A stretch of DNA of 36,254 nt, taken from contig CAKZLO010000014.1 in the NCBI GenBank assembly GCA_937127125.1, positions 1 through 36,254 on the forward strand, read 5' to 3'. How positions within the stretch are numbered: position 1 is the stretch's first letter; every line of letters starts with the position of its first letter. Of the stretch, positions 1 through 9,549 are shown piece by piece. The notes beneath the pieces were generated by a model. That model did not search any database, was not told the DNA's origin, and saw only the letters and a list, made by a program, of their open reading frames with translations. Origin of the DNA: an uncultured Ardenticatenia bacterium. GTDB taxonomy: Bacteria; Chloroflexota; Anaerolineae; 4572-78; NAK82. Position numbers and translations under genes: made by a program.

Positions 1-1826
1 CCTTTGAGAAACGCGGTGCGCACGTAAGCCGCTTTCATGACTTCCACCGTGCTCGCACGGGTGATGCGCAGCACATAGCCCAACTCGACTAGGGTGAGTG
101 TGAGAACAGGTAGGATCAGCATGTCTGGTCTTGTCCAGGGAGCTTGCTCGCCGAATACAGTGGCCCCCGGTACCAGCTTGAGCCAAAAAGCGAAAATGAG
201 AATCAAGAAAATGCCAGTAGCAAACTCTGGGGTCACGGAGAAAACCATACCACCAACGGAAAGAGCGCGATCTAACCACTTGCCTTCGTTGAGACCTGCC
301 AATAGTCCCAGGAACAGCGAAAGGGGCATAACTACCACGAAGGCAATACCAGCCAACACGAGTGAATTGCGCAGGCGGACGAAGAGCAAATCTGCCACTG
401 GCCTTCCAGTGCGCAGAGACATTCCTGGATCTCCCCGGATTAATCCTTTTTGGAGAGGGATGTATTCGACCGGGCCACCAGCAAAAGCTTTCCAGCCAGT
501 GCCCACAATGAAGACCCACGTTTCTTTTCCGCTGCCTTTCTCCCAGCGGACGGCGTGATTCTGTGTGTCCACACCCCAGAACATCCTGGCGACGCGCGCT
601 TGACTGGCCAGGCGGGTGCGCACAATGGTGGCGCTGCTCTTGGCAAATATGTCCGCTGCCCGAGCAATGGTCTGGCGCGCTGCAGGAACATCTCCTTCTT
701 TTAATTTGTCCGCTGCAAGTCCCAGCTCTTTGGACAGAGCAACATCGGCTGCTTTGAGCGCTTTGGCGACCCGCTTTAGACTCACAGCGAGCACGAGCCG
801 CTGATCTTCATCCAATGGGGTCTTTTGCTCATCTGCAATGTCTCGCAGCACATCAATCGCTCGCGTGTAGTCGTCGCTCTCCAGAGCTTTAGCTAAGACA
901 CTCAGCCCCGCTGTAAGTGCCTCGAGACGCGGCATCACATTGTCCATTACAAGACGAGCTGTATCCGGGTCACCTCCTTCTAAGCTGCTAACCGCCTGCT
1001 GCATCTGACCAGCTAGGTCTTCATCCACTTTCTTAATGCGCTCGGCCGCCTTCGCCACGCGTCGGGCCATCGCCCTCAGCTGAGCAGTCTGATATTCAGC
1101 ACCTACCGACTGGGAAAGTTCTTGTGCTACTGCCATTGCCTGAAGGATTTCATCACCTTTGATCTCGGCTGCCGCTTGCTCGAACACGTCTTGTTTGCGC
1201 AATGCACCCGTGTCGATAATGGTCTCAAGAGCGGCTTCAGGCTGTGCCAGAGCAGCTGTCAGTTCTTCTGTGCTTCCCTTCCACTCACGCAACAAACGGA
1301 GAATTTGGTCCAGCGGCTCGAGGATGGCACCACGGTCGGTCTCTTCAAAGTAAGTGTTGGAAATCAATTCGACACGCAAGGCTTCGAGACGCTCGATCTC
1401 TGCTGCGGGATCTCTGATTTGCCATCTTGCGTTATCTTTCGTCTCGAGTATCGTTCCGTCCGGTTGTCGCCGCTGCGCGATGAGATCGTCTCCTTGTAGC
1501 TTCCAGCGGATCAACGTGCCATCTGACTCGACTGCCCACCATTCCTGAAAACCTTCTGGCGTCACAATTCGCGTGAGTGGCATACCGATGCGTACAGATG
1601 CACGCCAGTCGCTTCCGAGCAGCCAATTGACATAACGTTCCAACAAAGGACGATCAAGGCCGGTCTGCGCAAGGAATGAAGCTTCTTGTTCTGGGGTGAT
1701 ATGAATGCCCAACACATTGCGCGCCACGTTGCCAGGCGAAGCTTCTGTGATTAGAAACACTGTCACCGAGACTATCAGCATTGTGAGCAACATCAGAAGC
1801 ACGCGGCGCACAATGAACTTAGCCAC
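1..1826 (-). CDS. ABC transporter permease, DppB/OppB type, with large periplasmic insertion (partial, 3' end off window)
   Basis: Membrane permease of a peptide/nickel-type ABC importer, paired with the solute-binding protein gene just upstream. The frame is open from a GTG at 1826, preceded by AGAGG about 8 bases away, to the window edge (608 codons), with no stop. Residues about 8-28 form the first membrane helix, followed by the family N-terminal segment ending in GSDWRASVRIGMPL (about 73-86). From about residue 88 to 465 there is an Ala/Glu/Lys-rich, mostly helical insertion that normal DppB proteins (about 310-340 aa) lack. At about 469 the permease resumes with GDPGMSLRTGRPV, helices, and an EAA-loop-like segment (RITRASTVEVMKAAYVRTAF) near the window start. 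The motif on both sides of the insertion looks duplicated. The frame was followed through the insertion without a break, so this is not a frameshift artefact. The family is secure; the role of the insertion and the substrate are unknown. Confidence 0.86.
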   Translation of the reverse strand, partial: MAKFIVRRVLLMLLTMLIVSVTVFLITEASPGNVARNVLGIHITPEQEASFLAQTGLDRPLLERYVNWLLGSDWRASVRIGMPLTRIVTPEGFQEWWAVESDGTLIRWKLQGDDLIAQRRQPDGTILETKDNARWQIRDPAAEIERLEALRVELISNTYFEETDRGAILEPLDQILRLLREWKGSTEELTAALAQPEAALETIIDTGALRKQDVFEQAAAEIKGDEILQAMAVAQELSQSVGAEYQTAQLRAMARRVAKAAERIKKVDEDLAGQMQQAVSSLEGGDPDTARLVMDNVMPRLEALTAGLSVLAKALESDDYTRAIDVLRDIADEQKTPLDEDQRLVLAVSLKRVAKALKAADVALSKELGLAADKLKEGDVPAARQTIARAADIFAKSSATIVRTRLASQARVARMFWGVDTQNHAVRWEKGSGKETWVFIVGTGWKAFAGGPVEYIPLQKGLIRGDPGMSLRTGRPVADLLFVRLRNSLVLAGIAFVVVMPLSLFLGLLAGLNEGKWLDRALSVGGMVFSVTPEFATGIFLILIFAFWLKLVPGATVFGEQAPWTRPDMLILPVLTLTLVELGYVLRITRASTVEVMKAAYVRTAFLK

Positions 1827-2134
1827 GCGATAAACCTCTTTCGTTACGCATTCACTAACCTCTAATGGTCCAACATCACAATATTACTGCGTTCCACCTG
1901 ATATGCCGGGTGAAATGGCATCGATGAAGATGTATCAGCAGAATGGCTGCTGCCCGCTGTCGCAGATCCCGGAACACAGGGTGGACGGGGTATAAGAGGG
2001 AAAATAGGGGAACCAATCTCGCAATTAATGATTCTGTTGTTACATCCACTTTACGTACTCGGTTACCCTCATTCATATCGAAGGCCGGCGGTGCGACAGG
2101 CGCCGCGCCGCCGGCAACCAGTTAACAAACGAGC
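1827..2134 (-). other. Spacer between solute-binding protein and permease genes
   Basis: This 308-base gap within the presumed importer operon holds a GC-rich hairpin at its SBP-proximal end (2084-2115) and the permease ribosome-binding site at its other end (about 1834-1838). I see no convincing promoter, RNA gene or protein-coding frame. A 66-codon minus-strand frame at 1876-2076 has no recognisable features and is probably spurious. Confidence 0.5.
2084..2115 (-). terminator. GC-rich intercistronic hairpin after the SBP gene
   Basis: The arms GCCGGCGG (2084-2091) and CCGCCGGC (2108-2115) are a perfect 8-bp inverted repeat. The stem continues inward through a wobble pair and three more pairs. 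It starts about 20 bases after the SBP stop codon. No T-run follows on the minus strand, so it is more likely an mRNA-stabilising or attenuating hairpin that keeps the binding protein more abundant than the permease than a full intrinsic terminator. That role is inferred from position. Confidence 0.4.
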
Positions 2135-3820
2135 TTATGCCTTCTCCTTCCACACTTGGTTATAAAGGGCATACGCTGTGGGATGAGCGGGTACCCCGTG
2201 CACGATCTTGCGGAACGGAAGATGAATGTTCTGCCACCACGCAATGCCGATCGGCCCCCTGTCCATCATGATCTGCTCAATCTGGCAGAAGATCTTACGT
2301 CGCTCCTCTACATCCAGGGTTCCGTTTGCCTGAGTAAGCAGCTGGTTAAATTCATCATCCACCCAGCGCGTCTCATTCCACGGCACGGGATTGCCGTCTG
2401 CATCAGCGGTGTAGCCCAGATTGAGCACCATCGTGCCCAGGGGACGATGTGTCCATGGGGTGATTCCCAGATCGACCTCTGTCCACTTCTCCCAGTATTG
2501 GGCATTGGGCATCGTGTTGATGTTAATCTTAAAGCCAGCTGCTGCAGCGTCTTCCTTAAGTACCTCGGCATAGGAGACCACGTCTGGCCAACCGGTGCCA
2601 ACGGCCAAATTAACCTCCAACCCATCCGGATACCCAGCCTCGGCAAGCAGCTGCTTGGCCTTTTCGGGGTCATACTTGGGAATGGGTTTCTCGCAGTACT
2701 CAGGATGCTTGGGATAGACGTGAAAATCAGCGCCCAGGAGACCCTGTCCAAAGTAGGCCAGATTCATAATCTTCTCGCGGTTCTGGCACAGCTTCAGCGC
2801 CATACGGACGTTATTGTCGCTCCAGGGCTCCATATCCACCCGCATACGCAGCACGCGCACCTGAGCCGTAGCAGCCTGCCATAGCGTGATATCCGGCGAG
2901 TCTTTTAGGCCGAGATAGGCATCAATGCCACCCAGGTCACCCATGTCCAGCACGTCCACTTCGCCGGCGCGGATAGCGGCCATCCAGGCGGTGAAATCCT
3001 CACCCATATCAATCCATTCCATAGCGTCCAGGTAGGGCAGTGGCTCGCCATCCTCGCCCTTCTGCCAGTAATCCTCTCGTCGCTTGAGCAGTACACGACC
3101 GCCTTCGCTGTACTCCACGAGCGTGTACGGTCCTGTTCCGTGTGGTGCCTTGAGGAAATCTCCTTCGAAGGTGCGATGGTTCAGTACCAAGGCAGGATAA
3201 TGGAACAGATGCTCAGGCACCGCGATTTCTGGGCGCTCGAGGTGAAGCTTGACCGTATAATCGTCCACCTTTTCCACATTCTCGGGTTTCAAATAGCTCA
3301 TCAACCCAAGCATGGAGGAGCCAACATCCTCGTTCAGCCACTGTCCGAAGGTGAAGACGACATCATCCGCATTGAATTCATCCCCGTTGTTGTGCTTGAT
3401 CCCCTTGCGCAAATAGAGCGTCCAAGTCTTTAGGTCTTCGCTTGCCTCCCATTTTTCCAGCAACAAGGGATGGGTGATGTTGTTCTCATCGGTTTGGGTG
3501 AGATATTCGGCAACCTGACGCAGCTGATTTGAGGGAGCAACCCAAGAAAACTGAGCAGGATGGGTCACCTTATGGACGCGACTGGCGATTTTCAGCGTGC
3601 CACCACGCACCGGAGCAGCTTCCCTGCGTGGCACAGGCTTAAAGGTGGTCTCAGGGAGAACATCGGTCGTGGGCTGCGGTATGGCAGCCATAGTGCTAGC
3701 CGCGGCGACTGAGGTGCCCAACAAAACTGCATAACGAATAAACTCGCGCCTCGAAATCTTACCTTTCCACAGTTGATCCTGAAGATATGGTACAGCGGGA
3801 TGTACTTTCCTGTCTGGCAT
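2135..3820 (-). CDS. ABC transporter substrate-binding protein, family 5 (peptide/nickel type), Tat signal
   Basis: Extracytoplasmic solute-binding protein of the SBP_bac_5 family, expected to deliver an oligopeptide-like ligand to the permease encoded downstream. The ATG at 3820 is chosen over a GTG at 3850 because AAAGGGG lies about 7 bases upstream of it; this gives 561 aa. The N-terminus carries a twin-arginine motif (SRREFIRYAVLLG, about residues 24-36) followed by a hydrophobic, Ala-rich stretch, so Tat export is likely. Family features follow: an LTQTDENNITHPLLLEKWEAS-like segment, LRKGIKHNNGDEFNADDVVFTF, and the C-terminal lobe motif YDPEKAKQLLAEAGYPDG. It is first in the importer operon. 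Ligand specificity cannot be read from sequence; ATPase subunits are not in the window. Confidence 0.92.
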   Translation of the reverse strand: MPDRKVHPAVPYLQDQLWKGKISRREFIRYAVLLGTSVAAASTMAAIPQPTTDVLPETTFKPVPRREAAPVRGGTLKIASRVHKVTHPAQFSWVAPSNQLRQVAEYLTQTDENNITHPLLLEKWEASEDLKTWTLYLRKGIKHNNGDEFNADDVVFTFGQWLNEDVGSSMLGLMSYLKPENVEKVDDYTVKLHLERPEIAVPEHLFHYPALVLNHRTFEGDFLKAPHGTGPYTLVEYSEGGRVLLKRREDYWQKGEDGEPLPYLDAMEWIDMGEDFTAWMAAIRAGEVDVLDMGDLGGIDAYLGLKDSPDITLWQAATAQVRVLRMRVDMEPWSDNNVRMALKLCQNREKIMNLAYFGQGLLGADFHVYPKHPEYCEKPIPKYDPEKAKQLLAEAGYPDGLEVNLAVGTGWPDVVSYAEVLKEDAAAAGFKININTMPNAQYWEKWTEVDLGITPWTHRPLGTMVLNLGYTADADGNPVPWNETRWVDDEFNQLLTQANGTLDVEERRKIFCQIEQIMMDRGPIGIAWWQNIHLPFRKIVHGVPAHPTAYALYNQVWKEKA

Positions 3821-3981
3821 GGCTTTTCCCCTTTCTTTTTCACTTGTCACACCGTTTTCTCAACCGACCATGCACAATTCCCAGGATGTCATTCTTCTAA
3901 GTACCGATAGCATCCCCCCTTTCCTTAGCAAGAAAATGGATGAAATGTACCCTGTCCGTTGTAAAGTCGCTGATGGGCCAC

Positions 3982-4009
3982 ATTTTATCACAACCTTGTT
4001 TCTATGCAA
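3982..4009 (-). promoter_or_regulatory. Sigma-70-type promoter for the SBP/permease operon
   Basis: Read on the minus strand: TTGCAT (4009-4004), a 16-base spacer, TAAAAT (3987-3982). It lies about 160 bases upstream of the SBP start codon. Both boxes match four or five of six consensus positions. No experimental start site is implied. Confidence 0.5.
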
Positions 4010-4312
4010 CTGCATAACCAGGAAGTTTGTCAGTGGAGTTTGAGTTAAACGTTGGATCGTCCCTCATAGATGATGGATGATAGGCATCCCGGTGACTACT
4101 AGGTGGCGTGCATCACAAGGCCTACCGCTCGTTGTGGAACCCTTCAAGGTTGAGATTACCCACCTTCACCAAACTCCTCTCCCGCTCACCAATGCTCGAC
4201 TGAGTTCTTGAGACCCTAGAAACACCCTTATCAAGGGGGGTTGCAGCTGCTCATCTTCTTGCAACAATGCCAACAACAGGGGATTTTTCCGCATTCCGTC
4301 GTAATATGAAAG

Positions 4313-4341
4313 TTGACTTTTATTGTCGGAAGAGGTAGTGT
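4313..4341 (+). promoter_or_regulatory. Candidate promoter for the M23 peptidase gene
   Basis: TTGACT (4313-4318), a 17-base spacer, then TAGTGT (4336-4341), ending 54 bases before the ATG. The -35 box is good; the -10 box is poor (three of six), so this is tentative. Confidence 0.27.
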
Positions 4342-4395
4342 CCGGGATAGATAGGACTAAAAAGCTGAAAGTATGGGTGAAAGGTGGTGTCTGGT

Positions 4396-6198
4396 ATGCG
4401 ATCCCATTACTTTTTCGGGAAACCCTCTGTTCTGAGATTGGCGGTTGCTTGTAGCTTGCTTATCGTGGCGGTCGTTGGAACAGCGCCTGCAGTAGGAGCA
4501 CAGTCGCCCTTGCTAGATCGGCCGTTCATTCTCCCTTTTCAAGGAGAAGCAGGACCCTCTACCTGGTTGCTTGCGCAACCCTACGGCAACACTGTCGGGG
4601 CGTTTCGACAGCGTTACATGACCTATGCGGGTAGCGGCGGCATCCACTTTGGGGTTGATCTGGCTGCACCATGTGGCACACCTGTGGTCGCTATGGCGGA
4701 CGGCGTGGTGTTTGCCGTGGATGCGCTACGTTTTGGGTCAGCTCCGCACAATCTTATGATTGATCACCCGCAGCTGGGTTATGCTACCTTTTATGGTCAT
4801 CTGCTGGAAAGACCCCAGTTAAAACCGGGACAGTTGGTGAAGGCAGGGGATGTGGTCGCGCTAAGTGGCGATCCAGCTGAGACGTGTGCTGGGCGGCCAC
4901 ATCTTCATTTCGAAATTCGCGATTTGGCTCACGTGCGCAAGTACAATCCAGTGATGCTCGTCCAGGCAGATTGGGACAACCTGGCCCTGGCAGGCGCGTT
5001 CAGCCAAGCATTCCAGTACGACTTGGATGAACCGCGCAAATGGCAGCACCTAGATGATCAACCTGAGGCCAGCGCTGGTGGTCCATTACTCAACGATTTT
5101 GTCAACCCGTGGCCACCTGATTTTCCGGTGGACAGGCGCTTAATGATGCCACTGCCATCTGATTCCATTACCAGCTGCACTCAGCCACCCCACCTAGCAC
5201 GTGAAGGAACCATATCTGCGGAGACGGTGGCTTGGAGCAGTACTAATGCTGCCTCGCTAAGGATGCTCACCACTGATGGATGTTGTACACAGCCTTTTTG
5301 GTTGCCCGATGCACGACAGGTGCTGTTCATTGATCGACCCTCGCTGAAACGTCCGGCAGCAATCTGGGCTGTGAGTGTGGAAGCGCCCGAGACTGGACCG
5401 TATTTGTTCAGTGAATACATTGGCTTCTATACGTCTGACCTGAACTATCGCATTGTGCCGCAGGGCAATACTACTTTCATTGAGGAGCTGATGTGCCCTG
5501 CTGGCCCGGCACGTACGCGCTGGGCAGTCCCGGCCGGCGGACGGCTGGTAACCATTTCACCTGGGCGTATGCATATTGCTTGGCAGGTCAGCAATGAAGA
5601 GCTTCCCATCGAGCGTCGTATGGCCGAGATATGGGTTGCAACTCTAGACGGCAGCCAAGCACGCCGGGTTACGCGTTTGGCGCGCGGCAGTATTTTGGGT
5701 TGGGCGAGCGACGAAGTATTGATTGTCAGCGGACGCGAACGTTTGTCTGACCCTGAGCAGGTGTTCTGGGCTTTGTCACTCACAGATGGCAGACGTCTTG
5801 AGCTGGCGCGGTCAGATCGTCTGCGCGGGGGAAGTATATCGCCTGACGGTACATGGCTAGCATATTCAATTGCTCTCAGTAAGGAGCGCAATCAGAACGG
5901 GATCTGGGTTGTACGCACTGATGGGTCTCAGCGCCGCCAGCTGCCCCTTGCGCTATTCGGCTCATATCGCTGGCGGGACGGTCATCGTTTGCTCATCATC
6001 CCTCTTCGCTCAGCAGCACTATCACACGAGCTATGGGAGTTTGATGCACAGGATGGTGCAGCGCGAGCGCTGACCGACCCAGCGACAACATCTTTCAAGG
6101 TTACTAACAATGACTGGGCAGTGGCTCCTGACGGTCGCTCCATTGTCTTCGTGAGTGCACTGGACCACAACCTATGGTGGCTTCCCCTGCCGGAGTAA
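4396..6198 (+). CDS. Exported M23 metallopeptidase fused to a TolB/WD40-like beta-propeller
   Basis: Likely a cell-wall-active or wall-binding LytM-type endopeptidase outside the membrane. The ATG at 4396 is preferred over a GTG at 4384 because AAAGGTGG sits upstream at normal spacing; this gives 600 aa. A signal peptide spans residues 1-36 (hydrophobic core about 12-30, cleavage near VGAQS). The M23 domain (about 55-180) keeps the zinc ligands and catalytic residues: HFGVD (His84, Asp88), YGH (His135) and HLHF (His169, His171). From about residue 260 onward, repeated segments such as SISPDGTWLAYSIA and VAPDGRSIVFVSA mark a PD40/TolB-like propeller, probably a ligand- or wall-binding module. 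It is monocistronic, convergent with the downstream endonuclease gene. The peptidase assignment is strong; the propeller role is inferred. Confidence 0.88.
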   Translation: MRSHYFFGKPSVLRLAVACSLLIVAVVGTAPAVGAQSPLLDRPFILPFQGEAGPSTWLLAQPYGNTVGAFRQRYMTYAGSGGIHFGVDLAAPCGTPVVAMADGVVFAVDALRFGSAPHNLMIDHPQLGYATFYGHLLERPQLKPGQLVKAGDVVALSGDPAETCAGRPHLHFEIRDLAHVRKYNPVMLVQADWDNLALAGAFSQAFQYDLDEPRKWQHLDDQPEASAGGPLLNDFVNPWPPDFPVDRRLMMPLPSDSITSCTQPPHLAREGTISAETVAWSSTNAASLRMLTTDGCCTQPFWLPDARQVLFIDRPSLKRPAAIWAVSVEAPETGPYLFSEYIGFYTSDLNYRIVPQGNTTFIEELMCPAGPARTRWAVPAGGRLVTISPGRMHIAWQVSNEELPIERRMAEIWVATLDGSQARRVTRLARGSILGWASDEVLIVSGRERLSDPEQVFWALSLTDGRRLELARSDRLRGGSISPDGTWLAYSIALSKERNQNGIWVVRTDGSQRRQLPLALFGSYRWRDGHRLLIIPLRSAALSHELWEFDAQDGAARALTDPATTSFKVTNNDWAVAPDGRSIVFVSALDHNLWWLPLPE

Positions 6199-6301
6199 AA
6201 GATGTGATAATGTGTTGGTCGCCGAATCTCTCCGTTCTTTCGTAGAATGACGATATGCAGGGATACGAGAATAGGGTGCTCATCCACAGAGAATAGAATC
6301 T

Positions 6302-7024
6302 CTAATCCGATGTGGAAGGAACAGGGGAAGCGGATTGCGCTGCTGTCATTTGGGCGTTATAGTAATCGCACCAATTCTGCAACACACAGATGGAGCAGCG
6401 AGGATTGCGCGCCTGGCATATTTCACGCCCATGTCGAATGACATTCAGGTGAAATGGATAGTACATCTCTGGATCGAGCAATGCCTCTAATGCCTCATGT
6501 GCTTTTTCCACTGATATATGTGCATCCACCAGTCCTAGGCGGCGGGTGACACGGTAAATGTGTGTGTCCACCGGAAAAGCGGGCCGGCCCAACGCAAAGA
6601 GAAGCACGATCGCTGCTGTCTTTGGGCCAATGCCCTTGATCTGCATCAGCCACTCTTTAGCTTCCTGCACGGGTACATCTTTAAGGAAGTCGAGATTAAG
6701 GGCGCCGCACTGAGCAGTAATAAACTGCAGAGCTTGCTTAATGCGGGGCGCCTTCTGAGGTGCTAAGCCGGCAGGACGTATGGCGGCGGCGATCTCCTCG
6801 ACTGGGGCATCGCGCACCATCTCCCAAGTAGGAAAAGCAGCCCGCAGTCGATTGAATGCCAGATCGCGATTCCCATCATTGGTGTTCTGGCTCAAGATAG
6901 TGCTCACTACTTCGGAAATGGCATCCAAGTGAGGTCGCCAAGTGGGGTGGCCATATACCTGCACCAGCTTTTCGTGAATGGCGTGTGCCTTGGCCCGCGA
7001 ATCAGCTACACCCTTCGCGCTCAT
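6302..7024 (-). CDS. Endonuclease III-like DNA glycosylase (HhH-GPD, [4Fe-4S])
   Basis: Base-excision-repair glycosylase/AP lyase of the endonuclease III superfamily, 240 aa. The helix-hairpin-helix is at about residues 129-138 (IKGIGPKTAA), with catalytic Lys135 and the conserved Asp153 in PVDTHIYRV. Cys203, Cys210, Cys213 and Cys219 give the C-x6-C-x2-C-x5-C pattern of the iron-sulfur cluster. The N-terminal half carries SQNTND where E. coli Nth has a different lesion-recognition loop, so it belongs to the Nth-like subgroup rather than clear-cut Nth, and substrate preference is uncertain. No good ribosome-binding site precedes the ATG at 7024. The pgk terminator lies between pgk and this gene, so expression probably depends on its own promoter or on read-through. 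Confidence 0.9.
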   Translation of the reverse strand: MSAKGVADSRAKAHAIHEKLVQVYGHPTWRPHLDAISEVVSTILSQNTNDGNRDLAFNRLRAAFPTWEMVRDAPVEEIAAAIRPAGLAPQKAPRIKQALQFITAQCGALNLDFLKDVPVQEAKEWLMQIKGIGPKTAAIVLLFALGRPAFPVDTHIYRVTRRLGLVDAHISVEKAHEALEALLDPEMYYPFHLNVIRHGREICQARNPRCSICVLQNWCDYYNAQMTAAQSASPVPSTSD

Positions 7025-7110
7025 CGTAGCAGATCTTACCTAGAAGTAATCTCAGTATGCTCCAGTCTGAATGCGTACGCAAGATGTCTCCGCATCCCTA
7101 TTCAAGAACA

Positions 7111-7142
7111 AACACCCCGCCTGCGTGCAAGTGCGGGGTGTT
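7111..7142 (-). terminator. Intrinsic terminator after pgk
   Basis: A perfect 10-bp inverted repeat, AACACCCCGC (7111-7120) and GCGGGGTGTT (7133-7142), lies 34 bases past the pgk stop. On the minus strand it is followed by a T-rich tail (TTGTTCTTG). It separates pgk from the endonuclease gene. Confidence 0.72.
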
Positions 7143-7176
7143 CGAGGTCATTCGATCGATCGGAATCACGGATTCG

Positions 7177-8355
7177 CTACTTATCCTGCAGCGCTGCCAC
7201 ACCAGGGAGCACACGACCTTCGAGGAACTCCAGTGAGGCTCCACCGCCGGTGGAAATGTGACTGAACTTGTCGGCTAGGCCGCTCTTCTCTACAGCTGCT
7301 GCCGAGTCACCGCCACCAACAATGGTGGTGGCACCTTGCAAGCCGGCCAGCACCTTGGCAATGGCGAAAGTACCCTCGGCAAAGCGCGGAAACTCAAAAA
7401 CTCCCATTGGTCCATTCCAGACGACTGTCTTCGCGCCCTGCAAGTGATTACCAAAGTGAGCCACCGTCGCCGGCCCAATGTCCAGAATGCGCCAGCCGGC
7501 GGACACTTCATTTACCGGTACCACTTTAGACTGAGCATCTGGCTCGAAGCGGTCTGCTACCACACAATCCACTGGCAAGACCAGCTTGTCACCCCCTTCG
7601 CGGAGCAGCTCGCGTGCGGTGTCTAATGCCTCGTCCTCAACCAGGGAGTCGCCCACATGGTAGCCCTGAGCTTTGAAGAAAGTATTGGCCATCCCGCCGC
7701 CGATCAGCAGTGTGTCCACTTTGCTCAGGAGGTTACGGATGACAGCGATCTTGTCGGAGATCTTGGCACCGCCCATAATGGCTACGAATGGTCGCTCCGG
7801 AGAAGCTAGTGCCTTGCCCAGATAGTTGAGCTCCTTTTCCATAAGGAAACCTGCCACGGCTGGCAGGAAGCGAGCAACTCCTTCTGTGCTTGAATGCGCC
7901 CGATGGGCAGAACCAAACGCGTCATTGACGTAGACGTCCGCCAATCGTGCCATACCTTTTGCCAGCTCCAGGTCGTTTTTCTCCTCACCCGCGTGGAAAC
8001 GGGTATTCTCCAGCATGATCACCGTTCCGGGTGCAGCGGAAGATACTACCTTCTCCACCTCTGGTCCCACACAGTCATCCAGCTGGACAACTGGTCGCTT
8101 GAGCAGCTCACTTAAGCGTGCGGACACCGGTTTCATGCTGAATTCAGGCGAGGGACCACCTTTGGGTCGTCCCAAATGGCTCATTAAGATGACCGTTTTG
8201 GCACCGTGATCGAGCAGATATTGAATGGTGGGCAAGGCAGCGACAATACGGCGATCATCGGTAACCACTCCATTTTTCAGCGGGACGTTGAAATCCACGC
8301 GTACCAGGACACGCTTATCCTTCACATCGATGTCTCGAATGGTCTTCTTGTTCAT
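7177..8355 (-). CDS. pgk: Phosphoglycerate kinase
   Basis: Cytoplasmic glycolytic enzyme: 1,3-bisphosphoglycerate + ADP to 3-phosphoglycerate + ATP. At 392 aa it is a typical bacterial length. RVDFNVPL at residues 19-26 and MSHLGRPKG are substrate-binding motifs of the N-terminal domain. [22 protein letters not shown] and the C-terminal [13 protein letters not shown] and [13 protein letters not shown] are nucleotide-domain signatures. The ATG at 8355 has a GGGG stretch about 9 bases upstream. It lies 89 bases after gap, with a long hairpin between them, and is followed by a terminator, making it the last gene of the yvcK-gap-pgk cluster. No anomalies seen. Confidence 0.98.
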   Translation of the reverse strand: MNKKTIRDIDVKDKRVLVRVDFNVPLKNGVVTDDRRIVAALPTIQYLLDHGAKTVILMSHLGRPKGGPSPEFSMKPVSARLSELLKRPVVQLDDCVGPEVEKVVSSAAPGTVIMLENTRFHAGEEKNDLELAKGMARLADVYVNDAFGSAHRAHSSTEGVARFLPAVAGFLMEKELNYLGKALASPERPFVAIMGGAKISDKIAVIRNLLSKVDTLLIGGGMANTFFKAQGYHVGDSLVEDEALDTARELLREGGDKLVLPVDCVVADRFEPDAQSKVVPVNEVSAGWRILDIGPATVAHFGNHLQGAKTVVWNGPMGVFEFPRFAEGTFAIAKVLAGLQGATTIVGGGDSAAAVEKSGLADKFSHISTGGGASLEFLEGRVLPGVAALQDK

Positions 8356-8390
8356 TGGTATACCCCACGTGAAAAACCTATAGACTTAGT

Positions 8391-8423
8391 GTACTCCCTC
8401 TCCACGAAATGGAGAGGGAGTAC
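8391..8423 (-). repeat. Perfect 14-bp intercistronic hairpin between gap and pgk
   Basis: GTACTCCCTCTCCA (8391-8404), a 5-base loop, and TGGAGAGGGAGTAC (8410-8423). It begins 22 bases after the gap stop codon. There is no T-run immediately after it on the minus strand, so it is better read as an RNA-processing or stabilising stem, or a partial terminator that lowers pgk relative to gap. The effect is inferred. Confidence 0.6.
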
Positions 8424-8444
8424 AGAGAGAAAGCAATCAGCAGC

Positions 8445-9509
<1,065 letters not shown>

Positions 9510-9549
9510 TTACTAGTTTTTATCCGCTGACATGTCCCCAGTGGAGTCG

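Larger units (their letters stand above)
3821..4395. other. Divergent intergenic region between SBP and M23 genes
   Basis: About 575 bases without a gene. It contains a plausible minus-strand promoter for the SBP gene (3982-4009) and a weak plus-strand candidate for the M23 gene (4313-4341). The central part (about 4030-4300) shows no open frame, clear inverted repeat or RNA motif that I can name. The M23 ribosome-binding site AAAGGTGG lies about 9 bases before its ATG. Confidence 0.5.

Noticed and set aside
94-558. 154-codon plus-strand frame at the window start
   Set aside because: Lies opposite the permease coding sequence, which is continuous and family-like; Ser/Arg/Pro-rich translation without motifs.
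1876-2076. 66-codon frame between SBP and permease as a small gene
   Set aside because: No ribosome-binding site, no signal or membrane pattern beyond chance, and a location in an ordinary operon spacer.
2156-2884. 242-codon plus-strand frame opposite the solute-binding protein gene
   Set aside because: Shadow of a well-supported gene, with no domain-like sequence.
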